A stretch of DNA of 64,000 nucleotides from Actinomycetes bacterium (GTDB taxonomy: Bacteria > Actinomycetota > Acidimicrobiia > Acidimicrobiales > Ilumatobacteraceae): NCBI GenBank assembly GCA_021414085.1, contig JAIOPC010000014.1, positions 868,001 through 932,000 of the forward strand, written 5' to 3'. A model generated the notes under the pieces. The model was not told the DNA's origin. It saw only the letters and a list, made by a program, of their open reading frames with translations, and searched no databases. Of the stretch, positions 53,587 to 61,794 are shown piece by piece (within the stretch, counting starts at the first letter, position 1; each line of letters starts with the position of its first letter). A program made the position numbers and the translations under genes.

Positions 53587-53613
53587 TTACTTGATGCCTT
53601 TGACGACGAACAT
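53587..53613 (-). CDS. Candidate micro-ORF with strong Shine-Dalgarno (MFVVKGIK)
   Basis: ATG 53613 to TAA 53587-53589 encodes eight residues, MFVVKGIK. A strong Shine-Dalgarno GGGAGG (53620-53625) lies six bases upstream, within a GAGGGAGG run. An in-frame ATG two codons earlier (53619) abuts that run directly. The surrounding region is otherwise non-coding, so the good ribosome site is notable. Translation is unproven; it may equally be a chance motif. Confidence 0.3.
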   Translation of the reverse strand: MFVVKGIK

Positions 53614-53796
53614 GTTCATCCTCCCTCTCAAATGCCAGTCCATGGGAACTGTCAAGATCTTCGTGAGCAATCGTCAAGATTGAACACTGTGAGTCACATT
53701 AGTAGTCGGAACCGCTTGACGCAACCCAGAAGATTTGTATGTTCGTAGTCAAGCAACCGCGCAGCGTAGCGAAAGCGGCCGGATAGCATAAGTTCT

Positions 53797-54243
53797 ATGG
53801 ACGTTGCGCTACCCAGACCGGTCGATGTTTTGCCTCATCGGCCACCCTTTTTGTTTGTCGATGAGGTCACCGCGTTGGTGCCGGGGCAGAGCGCGAGTGG
53901 GCTCTGGCGGCTGACGGGCGACGAGTGGTTCTTCGCCGGTCACTTTCCAGGACGGCCCACGCTTCCCGGGGTGCTGATGTGCGAGGCGATCGCGCAGGTT
54001 GGCGCGATCGCGCTGCTCACAGACGAGCGCTTCGCCGGCAAACTGCCGCTCTTCGGCGGCCTCGATAGTGCTCGTTTTCGGCGGCAGGTCTCGCCGGGCG
54101 ACTCACTGGAGTTGCACGTCGAACTCGGCCGGATGTCGGCACGGGCAGGTAAGGGAACTGGGACGGCTGTTCTGCGCGGCCCAGGCGATGAATCGACGGT
54201 CGCTTGCGAGTGTGCGCTGATGTTTGTGCTGGTCGACGCGTAA
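53797..54243 (+). CDS. fabZ: 3-Hydroxyacyl-ACP dehydratase (FabZ-like)
   Basis: 148 residues of hot-dog fold: DVLPHRPPFLFVDEV, and the catalytic GHFPGRPTLPGVLMCEAIAQVGA carrying the active His and Glu. This matches FabZ. It dehydrates 3-hydroxyacyl-ACP in the elongation cycle and is convergent with fabF, 14 bases apart, so it supplements the fabDHG-acpP-fabF operon. Upstream the sequence ggataGCATaag just before ATG offers a -10-like element, so a short or absent leader is possible. Confidence 0.9.
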   Translation: MDVALPRPVDVLPHRPPFLFVDEVTALVPGQSASGLWRLTGDEWFFAGHFPGRPTLPGVLMCEAIAQVGAIALLTDERFAGKLPLFGGLDSARFRRQVSPGDSLELHVELGRMSARAGKGTGTAVLRGPGDESTVACECALMFVLVDA

Positions 54244-54257
54244 CGCGCGTCAGGGCG

Positions 54258-55442
54258 TCACGATGCAGGGGAGATGATGATCGAACCGTTGTGCCCGCCG
54301 AAGCCGAGGCTGTTCGACATCGAAGGCCCGGGCTCCCACGCACGTGCCTTACCCAACACCAGGTCGATCTCAAATCCTTCGTCGAGCTGCTGAGTGCCAG
54401 CGGTCGGCGGGATCAGCCGGTGTTGCATCGATAGCAGGAGCGCGGCTGCTTCCAGTGCGCCAGCTGCACCAAGCGCATGACCGGTGACGCCCTTCGTGGA
54501 AGTGACGGGCACGCCTCCAGCGCCGAAGACCTCGGCGATGGCGGCGGCTTCGGCAGCATCGTTGAGCGGAGTCGATGTGCCGTGCGCGTTCACCTGACGA
54601 ATGTCGCTTGGCGCGAGTTCGGCATCGCGCAGCGCAAGCTGCATGCACAAGATGGCGCCGGCGCCGCCCGGAGCTGGAGCGGTGATGTGATGCGCGTCTG
54701 CGTTGCTGGCCGCGCCGACAATTTCGCCGTAGACCGTTGCGCCGCGTGCTTCTGCCGCCGACCACTCTTCCAGCATGAAAGCTGCCGAACCTTCACCGAG
54801 CACGAAGCCGTCGCGCTCGGGGGAGAACGGGCGACTGTGCCCGGACGTGCTGAGCGCGGTCATGTTGCCAAACGAGGAAGTGCCGATGCTGCACCCGGCG
54901 CTTTCGCTGCCACCGGTCACGCAGGCGTCGATCATGTCCCACGCGATCAGTCGCGCGGCGTAACCAATCGCGTGAGTAGATGCGGCGCAGGCCGTGCAGA
55001 TCGTTTCGTTAGGACCCTTTAAGCCGTAGCGCATCGAGATGGCGGCGCCGCCCGCGTTGGGCATCATCATCGGGACTAGGAACGGCGAGACGCGGCGCTC
55101 TCCCTTTTCGATGAGCACTTCGATCTGCTCTTGAATCGAGCGCAGGCCGCCAACTCCGGTGCCGAAGATGGTGCCAAAGCGACTGGCGTCGGCGGTCGGT
55201 CGACCGGCATGTTCGAAGCATTCGGCTGCGGCCGCGACGGCAAACTGCTCGACTCGGTCGGCGCGGCGCGACTCCTTTGAACTCGCGAAGTACGGCGAGG
55301 GATCCCAGTCCGCTATTTCGATGCTGCGCCCGCTGCTGATACCGGGGCCGTTGAGGCCGGCCCAGAACGCTTCCTTGCCGATGCCGCAGGGGGCGACGAC
55401 GCCGAAGCCGGTGATGGCAACGCGCCGACCGCGGCCCTGCAT
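54258..55442 (-). CDS. fabF: 3-Oxoacyl-ACP synthase II
   Basis: 394 residues of thiolase-fold condensing enzyme: catalytic Cys in TICTACAASTHAIGYA, His in VNAHGTSTPLNDAAEA, second His in KGVTGHALGAAGALE, and C-terminal NSLGFGGHNGSIII. It elongates acyl-ACP. The ATG overlaps the acpP stop by one base. Last gene of the minus-strand fab operon. Confidence 0.95.
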   Translation of the reverse strand: MQGRGRRVAITGFGVVAPCGIGKEAFWAGLNGPGISSGRSIEIADWDPSPYFASSKESRRADRVEQFAVAAAAECFEHAGRPTADASRFGTIFGTGVGGLRSIQEQIEVLIEKGERRVSPFLVPMMMPNAGGAAISMRYGLKGPNETICTACAASTHAIGYAARLIAWDMIDACVTGGSESAGCSIGTSSFGNMTALSTSGHSRPFSPERDGFVLGEGSAAFMLEEWSAAEARGATVYGEIVGAASNADAHHITAPAPGGAGAILCMQLALRDAELAPSDIRQVNAHGTSTPLNDAAEAAAIAEVFGAGGVPVTSTKGVTGHALGAAGALEAAALLLSMQHRLIPPTAGTQQLDEGFEIDLVLGKARAWEPGPSMSNSLGFGGHNGSIIISPAS

Positions 55443-55678
55443 CAGAGCTTGCCGATGACCAAGTCGTAGGCCTGACCGACGGTCTCGACACCCTCGAGAT
55501 CTTCTTCAGGCACTTCCACGTTGAACTCTTCTTCGAGCGCCATGACCAGTTCGACGAGATCGAGGCTGTCGGCATCGAGGTCGTCGGCGAACTTGGCTTC
55601 GGGCACTACTTGGTCTGCCGAAACTGAGAGTACGTCGACGGCGCACTTCTTGAAGCGGGCGAACAGTTCTTGATCCAC
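55442..55678 (-). CDS. acpP: Acyl carrier protein
   Basis: 78 residues, strongly acidic. The phosphopantetheine Ser is in DDLDADSLDLVELVMALEEEF (DSL motif). Located between fabG and fabF, so it is the carrier of the fatty acid synthesis system. 60 bases separate it from fabG, leaving room for a secondary promoter or strong ribosome site, which would suit its high expression. Confidence 0.96.
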   Translation of the reverse strand: MDQELFARFKKCAVDVLSVSADQVVPEAKFADDLDADSLDLVELVMALEEEFNVEVPEEDLEGVETVGQAYDLVIGKL

Positions 55679-55738
55679 GTGATCTGGCTCCTGGTTGATT
55701 GATTGCGGATGATTCTCAACGATGCTAACTGCGCGGCG

Positions 55739-56461
55739 TCAATGTCCCATGCCTAAACCACCGTCGACAGGAATGACCGCGCCGGTGATGTAGGCCGCGT
55801 CGTCGGAGGCGAGAAATGCCACCACTCCGGCGATTTCTTCCGCTGATGCGACTCTGCCGAGTGGCACGGCAGCGGTGAGTTCCGCCATGCGCTTCTCGCC
55901 GAGCGCAGCGGTCATATCGGTGGCGACAGGGCCCGGCGCGACGACGTTGCAGGTGATGCTGCGCGAGCCGAGTTCGCGTGCGACCGAGCGGGCGAACCCG
56001 ACCAGCCCGGCCTTGGACGCGGCGTAGTTCGCTTGCCCCGCCGAGCCGAGTAAGCCGACCACCGACGAGATCAGCACGATGCGGCCGCTGCGCGCACGCA
56101 ACATTCCCTGGGCGGCCCGCTTGGTGACTCGGTAGGCGGCGGTCAGGTTGGCATCGATGACAGACGCGAAGTCGTCCTCGCCCATACGCAAGAGCAAGCC
56201 ATCTTTCGTGATGCCGGCGTTCGAGACCAGCACTTCGACAGGACCGAACTCTGCCTCCACGGCAGTGAACGCGGCATCGACGGATTCGACGGAAGTGACG
56301 TCGCACTGCACGCCAAAGAAGTCGGCGGGCGGCTTCGAGGAGTTGTAGGTCACAGCAACGCGATCACCGGCCGCGGCGAAGCGTTGTGCGCAGGCGAGAC
56401 CGATGCCGCGTGCGCCACCGGTAATCAGGACTACGCGACCCGTCGCTTTCGTGTCGGTCAC
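55739..56461 (-). CDS. fabG: 3-Oxoacyl-ACP reductase
   Basis: About 240 residues, short-chain dehydrogenase: TGGARGIGLACAQRFA (NADP loop), VSNAGITKD, and the catalytic Ser, Tyr and Lys (ISSVVGLLGSAGQANYAASKAG), with C-terminal YITGAVIPVDGGLGMGH. Reduces 3-oxoacyl-ACP. Start GTG 56461 forms a GTGA overlap with the fabH stop. Confidence 0.94.
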   Translation of the reverse strand: MTDTKATGRVVLITGGARGIGLACAQRFAAAGDRVAVTYNSSKPPADFFGVQCDVTSVESVDAAFTAVEAEFGPVEVLVSNAGITKDGLLLRMGEDDFASVIDANLTAAYRVTKRAAQGMLRARSGRIVLISSVVGLLGSAGQANYAASKAGLVGFARSVARELGSRSITCNVVAPGPVATDMTAALGEKRMAELTAAVPLGRVASAEEIAGVVAFLASDDAAYITGAVIPVDGGLGMGH

Positions 56462-57429
56462 TGCATCACCGATGCGTCGCCGGTACCGCCCCAGCGAATG
56501 ACGGCGCTGGCGGCCGTCATGCCGGCACCGAAGCCCACCAGCAGGATGAGGTCGCCCTTCTTCACGCGGCCAGCGTCGAGCGCGTCGACAAGTGCCAACG
56601 GAATCGATGCCGACGAGGTGTTGCCAGTGCGATGCAGCACGGTGGCCGCACGTTCCATCGGAATGCCCAGTCGCTCGCACGCGGCCTGAATGATGCGGAT
56701 GTTGGCCTGGTGCGGAACGACCAACGCAATGTCGTCGGCGGTGACGCCGGCGTGGTTCATGCTCTTGGTGCCGGAGTCGACCATGATGCGCACGGCGCGA
56801 CGGAAGACCTCTTTGCCCTCCATCTGGATGAAGCCACCCATGTCGCAATACAGGAATCGTTCGGCCGAGCCATCGGCGTCGAGATCCCAGCCCAGTAGCT
56901 GGCCGGGGCCTTCAACCGCCTCCAGCACCACCGCGCCGCTGCCATCGGCAAAGAGAATCGCCGTGTTGCGATCGGTCCAGTCGGTGAAACGGGCGAGCGT
57001 GTCGGTGCCGATGACGAGCACTTTCTTGGCGCCCATCGCGATCATGCCGTGACCTTGCACGAGGGCGTACACGAAGCCACTGCACGCCGCGTTCACGTCG
57101 TACGCGCCGCAACGCAAGCCGAGTTCGTTCTGCACCGCAGCGGCGCTACCGGGCACGGTGCGGTCCGGGGTGGTCGTGGCCAGCACGAGAGCGTCGATCG
57201 ACGCTGGGTCGACGCCCGACATGTCGAGTGCGGCGCGGCCCGACTCCACCGACAGCCCGACGGTTGTGCCACCCACGTGACGCTCGTGGATGCCCGTGCG
57301 CTCGACGATCCAGTCGTGCGACGTCTCAAACATCTGCTCGAGGTCGTGGTTGGTGAGCACCTTCGGCGGCAGCGCGGTTCCCCAGCCGGTGATCACTGCG
57401 CCGCGTACGTTAGGTGGAACTGCTGGCAT
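56458..57429 (-). CDS. fabH: 3-Oxoacyl-ACP synthase III
   Basis: 323 residues: catalytic Cys in DVNAACSGFVYAL, His in PHQANIRI, Asn in RTGNTSSASIPLAL, and a C-terminal FGAGMTAASAVIRW. It starts fatty acid chains by condensing acetyl- or branched acyl-CoA with malonyl-ACP. The fabG start overlaps its stop, and fabD ends two bases before its start. Confidence 0.96.
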   Translation of the reverse strand: MPAVPPNVRGAVITGWGTALPPKVLTNHDLEQMFETSHDWIVERTGIHERHVGGTTVGLSVESGRAALDMSGVDPASIDALVLATTTPDRTVPGSAAAVQNELGLRCGAYDVNAACSGFVYALVQGHGMIAMGAKKVLVIGTDTLARFTDWTDRNTAILFADGSGAVVLEAVEGPGQLLGWDLDADGSAERFLYCDMGGFIQMEGKEVFRRAVRIMVDSGTKSMNHAGVTADDIALVVPHQANIRIIQAACERLGIPMERAATVLHRTGNTSSASIPLALVDALDAGRVKKGDLILLVGFGAGMTAASAVIRWGGTGDASVMQ

Positions 57430-57430
57430 G

Positions 57431-58606
57431 TCAGACCGTCCTTAACCAGGCGATTGGTTGGCGCAGCGTGACTCGCTCGCCATCAACTGCGATGTAACTC
57501 TGCACGATGCCAGCGAACGCTGAGCGCACCTCGATGTCGCCAACATGGCCAAGCACGGTGCCCACTTCGATGTGGTCGCCGTCGCGCACACCACCAATCG
57601 GCGTGAACGGCCCGGCTGCGGGGCTGACGACCAAGCGCTCGACGGCGAAGAGGTGCTCGCCTTCGTGCTGCGTGGTGGAAAGGGGAGTGCCAGCATTGAC
57701 CCACTCGATCAACTTGTCGAGTTCGTCGGGCGTGGATACCGAGATCGTGCGCGCGCCGTCGACCGTACGTTTCGCCATGCCGGTGAGGACACCCCCCGGC
57801 CCAAGTTCGACGAAGTCGTGCACGCCGAGTTCATCGAGAGTCAGCAAGCAGTGCTTCCAGCGCACGGGGCTGCTGAGCTGCGCGGAGAGCAAGCTGCTCC
57901 ACTTGGCGCCGTCGTCGTGGGGGAGCGCATCGACGTTGGACACGACGGGGATTTCGGTGTCGCGCGGGTTTGCTTCGGCGATGGCCTTGCGCAGTCGGTC
58001 GCGCGCTGGCGTCATGAACGGTGTGTGGAACGCGCCCGAAACCGGCAGCGACATCACTTTCTTGGCGCCGAGTTCCTTCGCAACGACGCTGGCCGCGGCG
58101 ACGCCTTCCGGTGAGCCGGCGATCACAACTTGGCCGGGCGCGTTGAAGTTGGCAACCCACACATCAGCATCCGCGCGACGGCAAGCAACTTCGACCTGCT
58201 CGTCGTCGAGGCCGAGCACTGCGGCCATCGTTCCTGGATTGTCGGTGCCCGCCTGGTGCATCGCGTCGGCGCGCTCGCACACGAGCCGCACGCCTTCGTC
58301 GAACCCGAGCGCGCCGGTGGCGGTGAGCGCGGTGTACTCGCCGAGGCTGTGGCCAGCGCAGAAGCTGGGCTCGATGCCCAGACGTTCCACCGCGTCGAGC
58401 ACCATCAGGCTCGAGACGTAGGTGGTGAGCTGCGCGTTACGGGTGTCGCGCAATTCCTCGGCATCGGCGTCGAGCAGCAGGCGCGCTACATCGCGCTCGG
58501 CGACTTCCGACGCCTCGGCGACCAACTCCCAGCTCTCGTGGTCGGCCCAGGGTCGCCCCATTCCTGGGCGTTGCGAGCCCTGGCCCGGAAACGTGAACGC
58601 AAGCAT
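57431..58606 (-). CDS. fabD: Malonyl-CoA:ACP transacylase fused to a C-terminal lipoyl-like domain
   Basis: 391 residues, about 80 more than usual. Residues 1-300 form FabD: FPGQGSQ, nucleophile Ser87 in CAGHSLGEY, and His194 in SGAFHTPFM. Residues 318-391 form an extra domain (LFAVERLVVSPAAGPFTP, then GDHIEVGTVLGHVGDIEVRS, AFAG and VTLRQPIAWLRTV) whose beta pattern resembles biotinyl/lipoyl carrier domains, but the Lys-bearing EAMKM turn is missing. Fusion with such a domain is unusual, and its role may be structural or protein-binding. First gene of the fab operon; tRNA-Leu lies upstream on the other strand. Confidence 0.92.
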   Translation of the reverse strand: MLAFTFPGQGSQRPGMGRPWADHESWELVAEASEVAERDVARLLLDADAEELRDTRNAQLTTYVSSLMVLDAVERLGIEPSFCAGHSLGEYTALTATGALGFDEGVRLVCERADAMHQAGTDNPGTMAAVLGLDDEQVEVACRRADADVWVANFNAPGQVVIAGSPEGVAAASVVAKELGAKKVMSLPVSGAFHTPFMTPARDRLRKAIAEANPRDTEIPVVSNVDALPHDDGAKWSSLLSAQLSSPVRWKHCLLTLDELGVHDFVELGPGGVLTGMAKRTVDGARTISVSTPDELDKLIEWVNAGTPLSTTQHEGEHLFAVERLVVSPAAGPFTPIGGVRDGDHIEVGTVLGHVGDIEVRSAFAGIVQSYIAVDGERVTLRQPIAWLRTV

Positions 58607-58690
58607 GATCGAAGGAGCGTAATCGGTTACCCACGGGTACCTTCCCAGCCGACTTGTTCGACGTACCCGCTAACCTCGTGCGCGTCACTC

Positions 58691-58773
58691 GCCCGAGTGG
58701 CGGAATGGCAGACGCGACGGACTCAAAATCCGTTGTCCGCAAGGGCGTGTGGGTTCGACTCCCACCTCGGGCA
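58691..58773 (+). tRNA. tRNA-Leu (CAA)
   Basis: Acceptor stem GCCCGAG (58691-58697) pairs with CTCGGGC (58766-58772), discriminator A. The anticodon arm ACGGA-CTCAAAA-TCCGT gives anticodon CAA. A long variable arm (TGTCCGCAAGGGCGT region) and the T arm GTGGG-TTCGACT-CCCAC fit a class II leucine tRNA. CCA is not encoded. It is divergent from fabD. Confidence 0.96.
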
Positions 58774-58789
58774 CAGTGTTGGTCGGCGG

Positions 58790-59041
58790 TTAAGCCTTCT
58801 TGGACGGGCGCTGGGCGAGCGCACTTCCAGCAGCGCTCTTGGCGGTCTTGCTCGCTCGATGCGACTTCAGGGTCTTCGATGCCGCCGTCGCCGTTGCGGC
58901 ACTCGTCACGTTCTTCGAGCCGCGCTGCGAGAGCGTGCTACCAGCAGCGCTCTTGGCGGCTTTGCTCGCTCTATGCGATTTCAGGGTCTTGCCGGCAGCC
59001 GAAGCGGTGGCTTGGCTCGTCTTTGCTTTTCTGGCTTCCAT
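58790..59041 (-). CDS. Small Lys/Ala-rich repeat protein, probably nucleic-acid binding
   Basis: 83 residues, very basic, almost no hydrophobic core. It is a tandem duplication: AGKTLKSHRASKAAKSAAGS and ASKTLKSHRASKTAKSAAGS, each followed by a (T/A)L(S/A)QR-SK tail. This composition is like histone-H1-like tails and small basic actinobacterial proteins; no defined domain. It begins with a weak AGAGAG upstream of ATG 59041. It could be a DNA-binding or low-complexity protein; no function can be assigned. Confidence 0.7.
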   Translation of the reverse strand: MEARKAKTSQATASAAGKTLKSHRASKAAKSAAGSTLSQRGSKNVTSAATATAASKTLKSHRASKTAKSAAGSALAQRPSKKA

Positions 59042-59125
59042 GTCGGTCTCTCTGCACGCGAACTGTGAGTACGCGGGTGCAATTGCATCATCGCGCCATC
59101 TGTCGAACTGTCAACGAGACCCGCT

Positions 59126-61759
59126 TTACTCCGTGTCGTAGTAGCCGCTGACGTCCGCGATGAGGTCGACGTTGGCAGACGTGAATAGGCAGACTTTGCC
59201 GCCAGTACCGACTTTGGTGATGACGAGGTTGGGGATTGTGTCGCCGGAGACGAAGTTGAGGTTCGATGCGTTGGGCAGCGCGGAACCGCACGGATAGGCG
59301 GTGATGAATCCAGCGTCGCCGGTAGCGATGACGGTGACGTTCAACACCACGGTCTCTGCACCAGCTGGCACGCCGTGACGCCCAGTGACTTGGAGTTCGG
59401 TCGTCGAGCCGGCGGTGCGGGTGCCTATTGCTTGGAAAGCCCCATCGACAGTAGGACTGGCCGGCACGCGTGAGTCGAGTAGTCGTCCCGGGACCAGGGA
59501 TTCGTATTTCGCGGTCGCCGGGTAGTAACCGTTCACGTCGGCGATGAGGTGTGTGTCGGCTGACGTGAACAGGCAGACTTTGCCGCCGGTGCCCAGTTGC
59601 GTGATGACCAGATTGGGAATCGTGTCGCCAGCAACGAAGTTGAGGTTCGATGCGTTGGGTTGTGGCGCGCCGCACGGATACACCGTCGCGAACCCGTCGC
59701 CCAACGCGGCGGTGGCGGTGATGTTCAGCACGACTGCTGCCGCATCCGAAGGCACGCCGTGACGCCCCGTGACCTGTAGCTCAGTCGTGGTTCCGGCGGC
59801 GCGGATTCCGATGGCTTCGAAGGCGCCATCAACCGTTGGACTCGCGGGAACACGCGAGTCGAGTAGCCGACCGGGCACGAGTGGTGTGTAGGCCGACGCG
59901 ACGGGGTAAAAGCCATTGACGTCGGCGAGCATGTGCGTCGCAGCGGAGGTGAAGATGCACACTTTGCCGGCGACGCCGACTTGTGCGACGACGAGGTTGG
60001 GAATGGTGTCACCCGCAGCAAAGTTGAGGTTGGACGCGTTCGGTTGCGAGGCACCGCACGGGTAGACGGTGACGAAGCCGTCACCCAATGCGCCCACGAT
60101 GGTTACGTTCACGACTGCTGCCTCGGCATCGGCCGGAACGCCGCCGCGGCCAGCGACCTGCAACTCGGTCGTCGACCCAGCGGCGAGCACGCCCGCTCCT
60201 TGGAACAGTCCATCGACGGTGCTGCCACCGGGGCGCGTGTCGAGCAGGCGCCCCGGCACCAGCGACGCGAACTCGCGCCCAGCGAGTTTCCATACATACG
60301 CGTCTTGGTTGCCGAATGCCGTGCGGTTGGTTGTTCCGGCACCCGGATTGAAGTCGGCGGTTCCGAAGAAGTAGCCCGTGACGAACACGGTGCCGCTGAC
60401 GTCGACGTCGACTCCGTACGCCAGATCGGTGCTGCCGCCCGCGAGGGTTCTCGTCGCAACTAGGTTGCCATCGCTGTCGAGGTTCCACACGAATGAGTCG
60501 TTGAGGGCTGCCGAGGTGGAGTTGGCGGTGCCCGCACCCGGATCGAAGTCCACCGTGCCGTTGAAGAAGCCGACGGTGTAGGTGTTGCCAGCGGCGTCGG
60601 CGGTCATCGCCAGGGGCGAGTCGAAGGCCGTTCCAGTAGCTTGCCGTCCCCATTGGAAACTGCCCGCCGCGTCAAGCTTCACAACGAAGACGTCGTTCGT
60701 TCCCGAGCCTGCGGCGGTGATGTTGTTGGTTCCAGCCCCAGGGTTGAGGTCGAGTGTTCCAAAGGTGAAGCCTGTCGCGTACACGTTGCCAGCCGCGTCC
60801 GTTGCGAGGTCGCGAATCTCTTCACTCGCCGTTCCGGCGAAGCTCTGCGCCCAGACGAATGTGCCTGCGCTGGTTAGCTTGGTGATGAATCCCTCGTATG
60901 TCCCCGCGTAGGTGCCGAATACGGCGCCGGGACCGGGATCGAAGTCGTTGACGTCGATGCCGATGTAGGAACCTCCCACCAGCACGTTTGAGTTGCTGTC
61001 AAGGGTTAGCCCCTGCGCTTGCACGTACTGACCACCGAATTGGGCCGCCCAGACGAATGTGCCAGCGCTGTTCAGCCGCAACACGAATGTATCGGTACCG
61101 CTTGGAGCTCCGAGCGGTGTCATGTTGTGCGTTCCAGCACCAGGATCGAAGTCGACTGCGGACGAGCCAACGAAGGTGCCAGTGAGAAACACGTTCGCCG
61201 CGGCGTCGACAGCGAGATCGACGACGCCGTCGGCGCCCGCCCCGCCAAACGTGTCAACCCATTGCATCGCGCCATCGGCGTTCAGCTTCACGACGTACGG
61301 GTCGATGTCGCCGTTTGACACGCGGTTGGCGGTGCCCGCGCCGGGATCGAAGTCGCTCGTGCCCGCGAAGTTCCCCGCGATGTAGATGTTGCCGCTTGCG
61401 TCGAGCCCGAGCGAGCTTGCCCGGTCGACTCCCGCTCCACCGAGTTGCTTGACCCACACGAAGTTGCCGAAGGCGTCCAGTTTCGAGACAAAGCCGTCGA
61501 TGGAGCCGAAGGACGTCAGGTTGCTCGTGCCCGCCCCCGGGTTGAAGTCGGCGGTGCCCGAAAACTCGCCAATGGTGTAGATGTTGCCCGCACTGTCGAC
61601 GGCGATGTCGTTGCCTTCGTCGCCTGACGTGCCACCCATCTGCGCGGCCAACAAGAGATCACCCTCCGCGGCGTGCGCCGTGGACGCGCTTGGAACGATG
61701 GTCACCAGCAGTGCCAACAGAGTCGGCGTTGACAAGCGGCGAGCGCGGTGCATTCTCAC
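59126..61759 (-). CDS. Secreted SBBP/beta-propeller repeat protein with three C-terminal repeat domains
   Basis: 877 residues. The N-terminus is a signal peptide (hydrophobic PTLLALLVTIVPSAS, likely cleaved after STAHA). About 480 residues of SBBP-type repeats follow, each with D-x-A-G-N-(I/V)-Y-x-x-G-x-F and (D/N)F(D/N)PGAGT elements, eight or nine copies. Three related domains of about 115 residues come next, each starting (S/P)LVPGRLLD(T/S)R and containing VYPCG.xxPNASNLNF and DTIPNLV. It is secreted and may bind the cell surface or polymers through the C-terminal domains. Role unknown. Confidence 0.88.
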   Translation of the reverse strand: MRMHRARRLSTPTLLALLVTIVPSASTAHAAEGDLLLAAQMGGTSGDEGNDIAVDSAGNIYTIGEFSGTADFNPGAGTSNLTSFGSIDGFVSKLDAFGNFVWVKQLGGAGVDRASSLGLDASGNIYIAGNFAGTSDFDPGAGTANRVSNGDIDPYVVKLNADGAMQWVDTFGGAGADGVVDLAVDAAANVFLTGTFVGSSAVDFDPGAGTHNMTPLGAPSGTDTFVLRLNSAGTFVWAAQFGGQYVQAQGLTLDSNSNVLVGGSYIGIDVNDFDPGPGAVFGTYAGTYEGFITKLTSAGTFVWAQSFAGTASEEIRDLATDAAGNVYATGFTFGTLDLNPGAGTNNITAAGSGTNDVFVVKLDAAGSFQWGRQATGTAFDSPLAMTADAAGNTYTVGFFNGTVDFDPGAGTANSTSAALNDSFVWNLDSDGNLVATRTLAGGSTDLAYGVDVDVSGTVFVTGYFFGTADFNPGAGTTNRTAFGNQDAYVWKLAGREFASLVPGRLLDTRPGGSTVDGLFQGAGVLAAGSTTELQVAGRGGVPADAEAAVVNVTIVGALGDGFVTVYPCGASQPNASNLNFAAGDTIPNLVVAQVGVAGKVCIFTSAATHMLADVNGFYPVASAYTPLVPGRLLDSRVPASPTVDGAFEAIGIRAAGTTTELQVTGRHGVPSDAAAVVLNITATAALGDGFATVYPCGAPQPNASNLNFVAGDTIPNLVITQLGTGGKVCLFTSADTHLIADVNGYYPATAKYESLVPGRLLDSRVPASPTVDGAFQAIGTRTAGSTTELQVTGRHGVPAGAETVVLNVTVIATGDAGFITAYPCGSALPNASNLNFVSGDTIPNLVITKVGTGGKVCLFTSANVDLIADVSGYYDTE

Positions 61760-61794
61760 TTACGTCTCCTAGCGTCTTGAGTTGAGTGCGGAAG

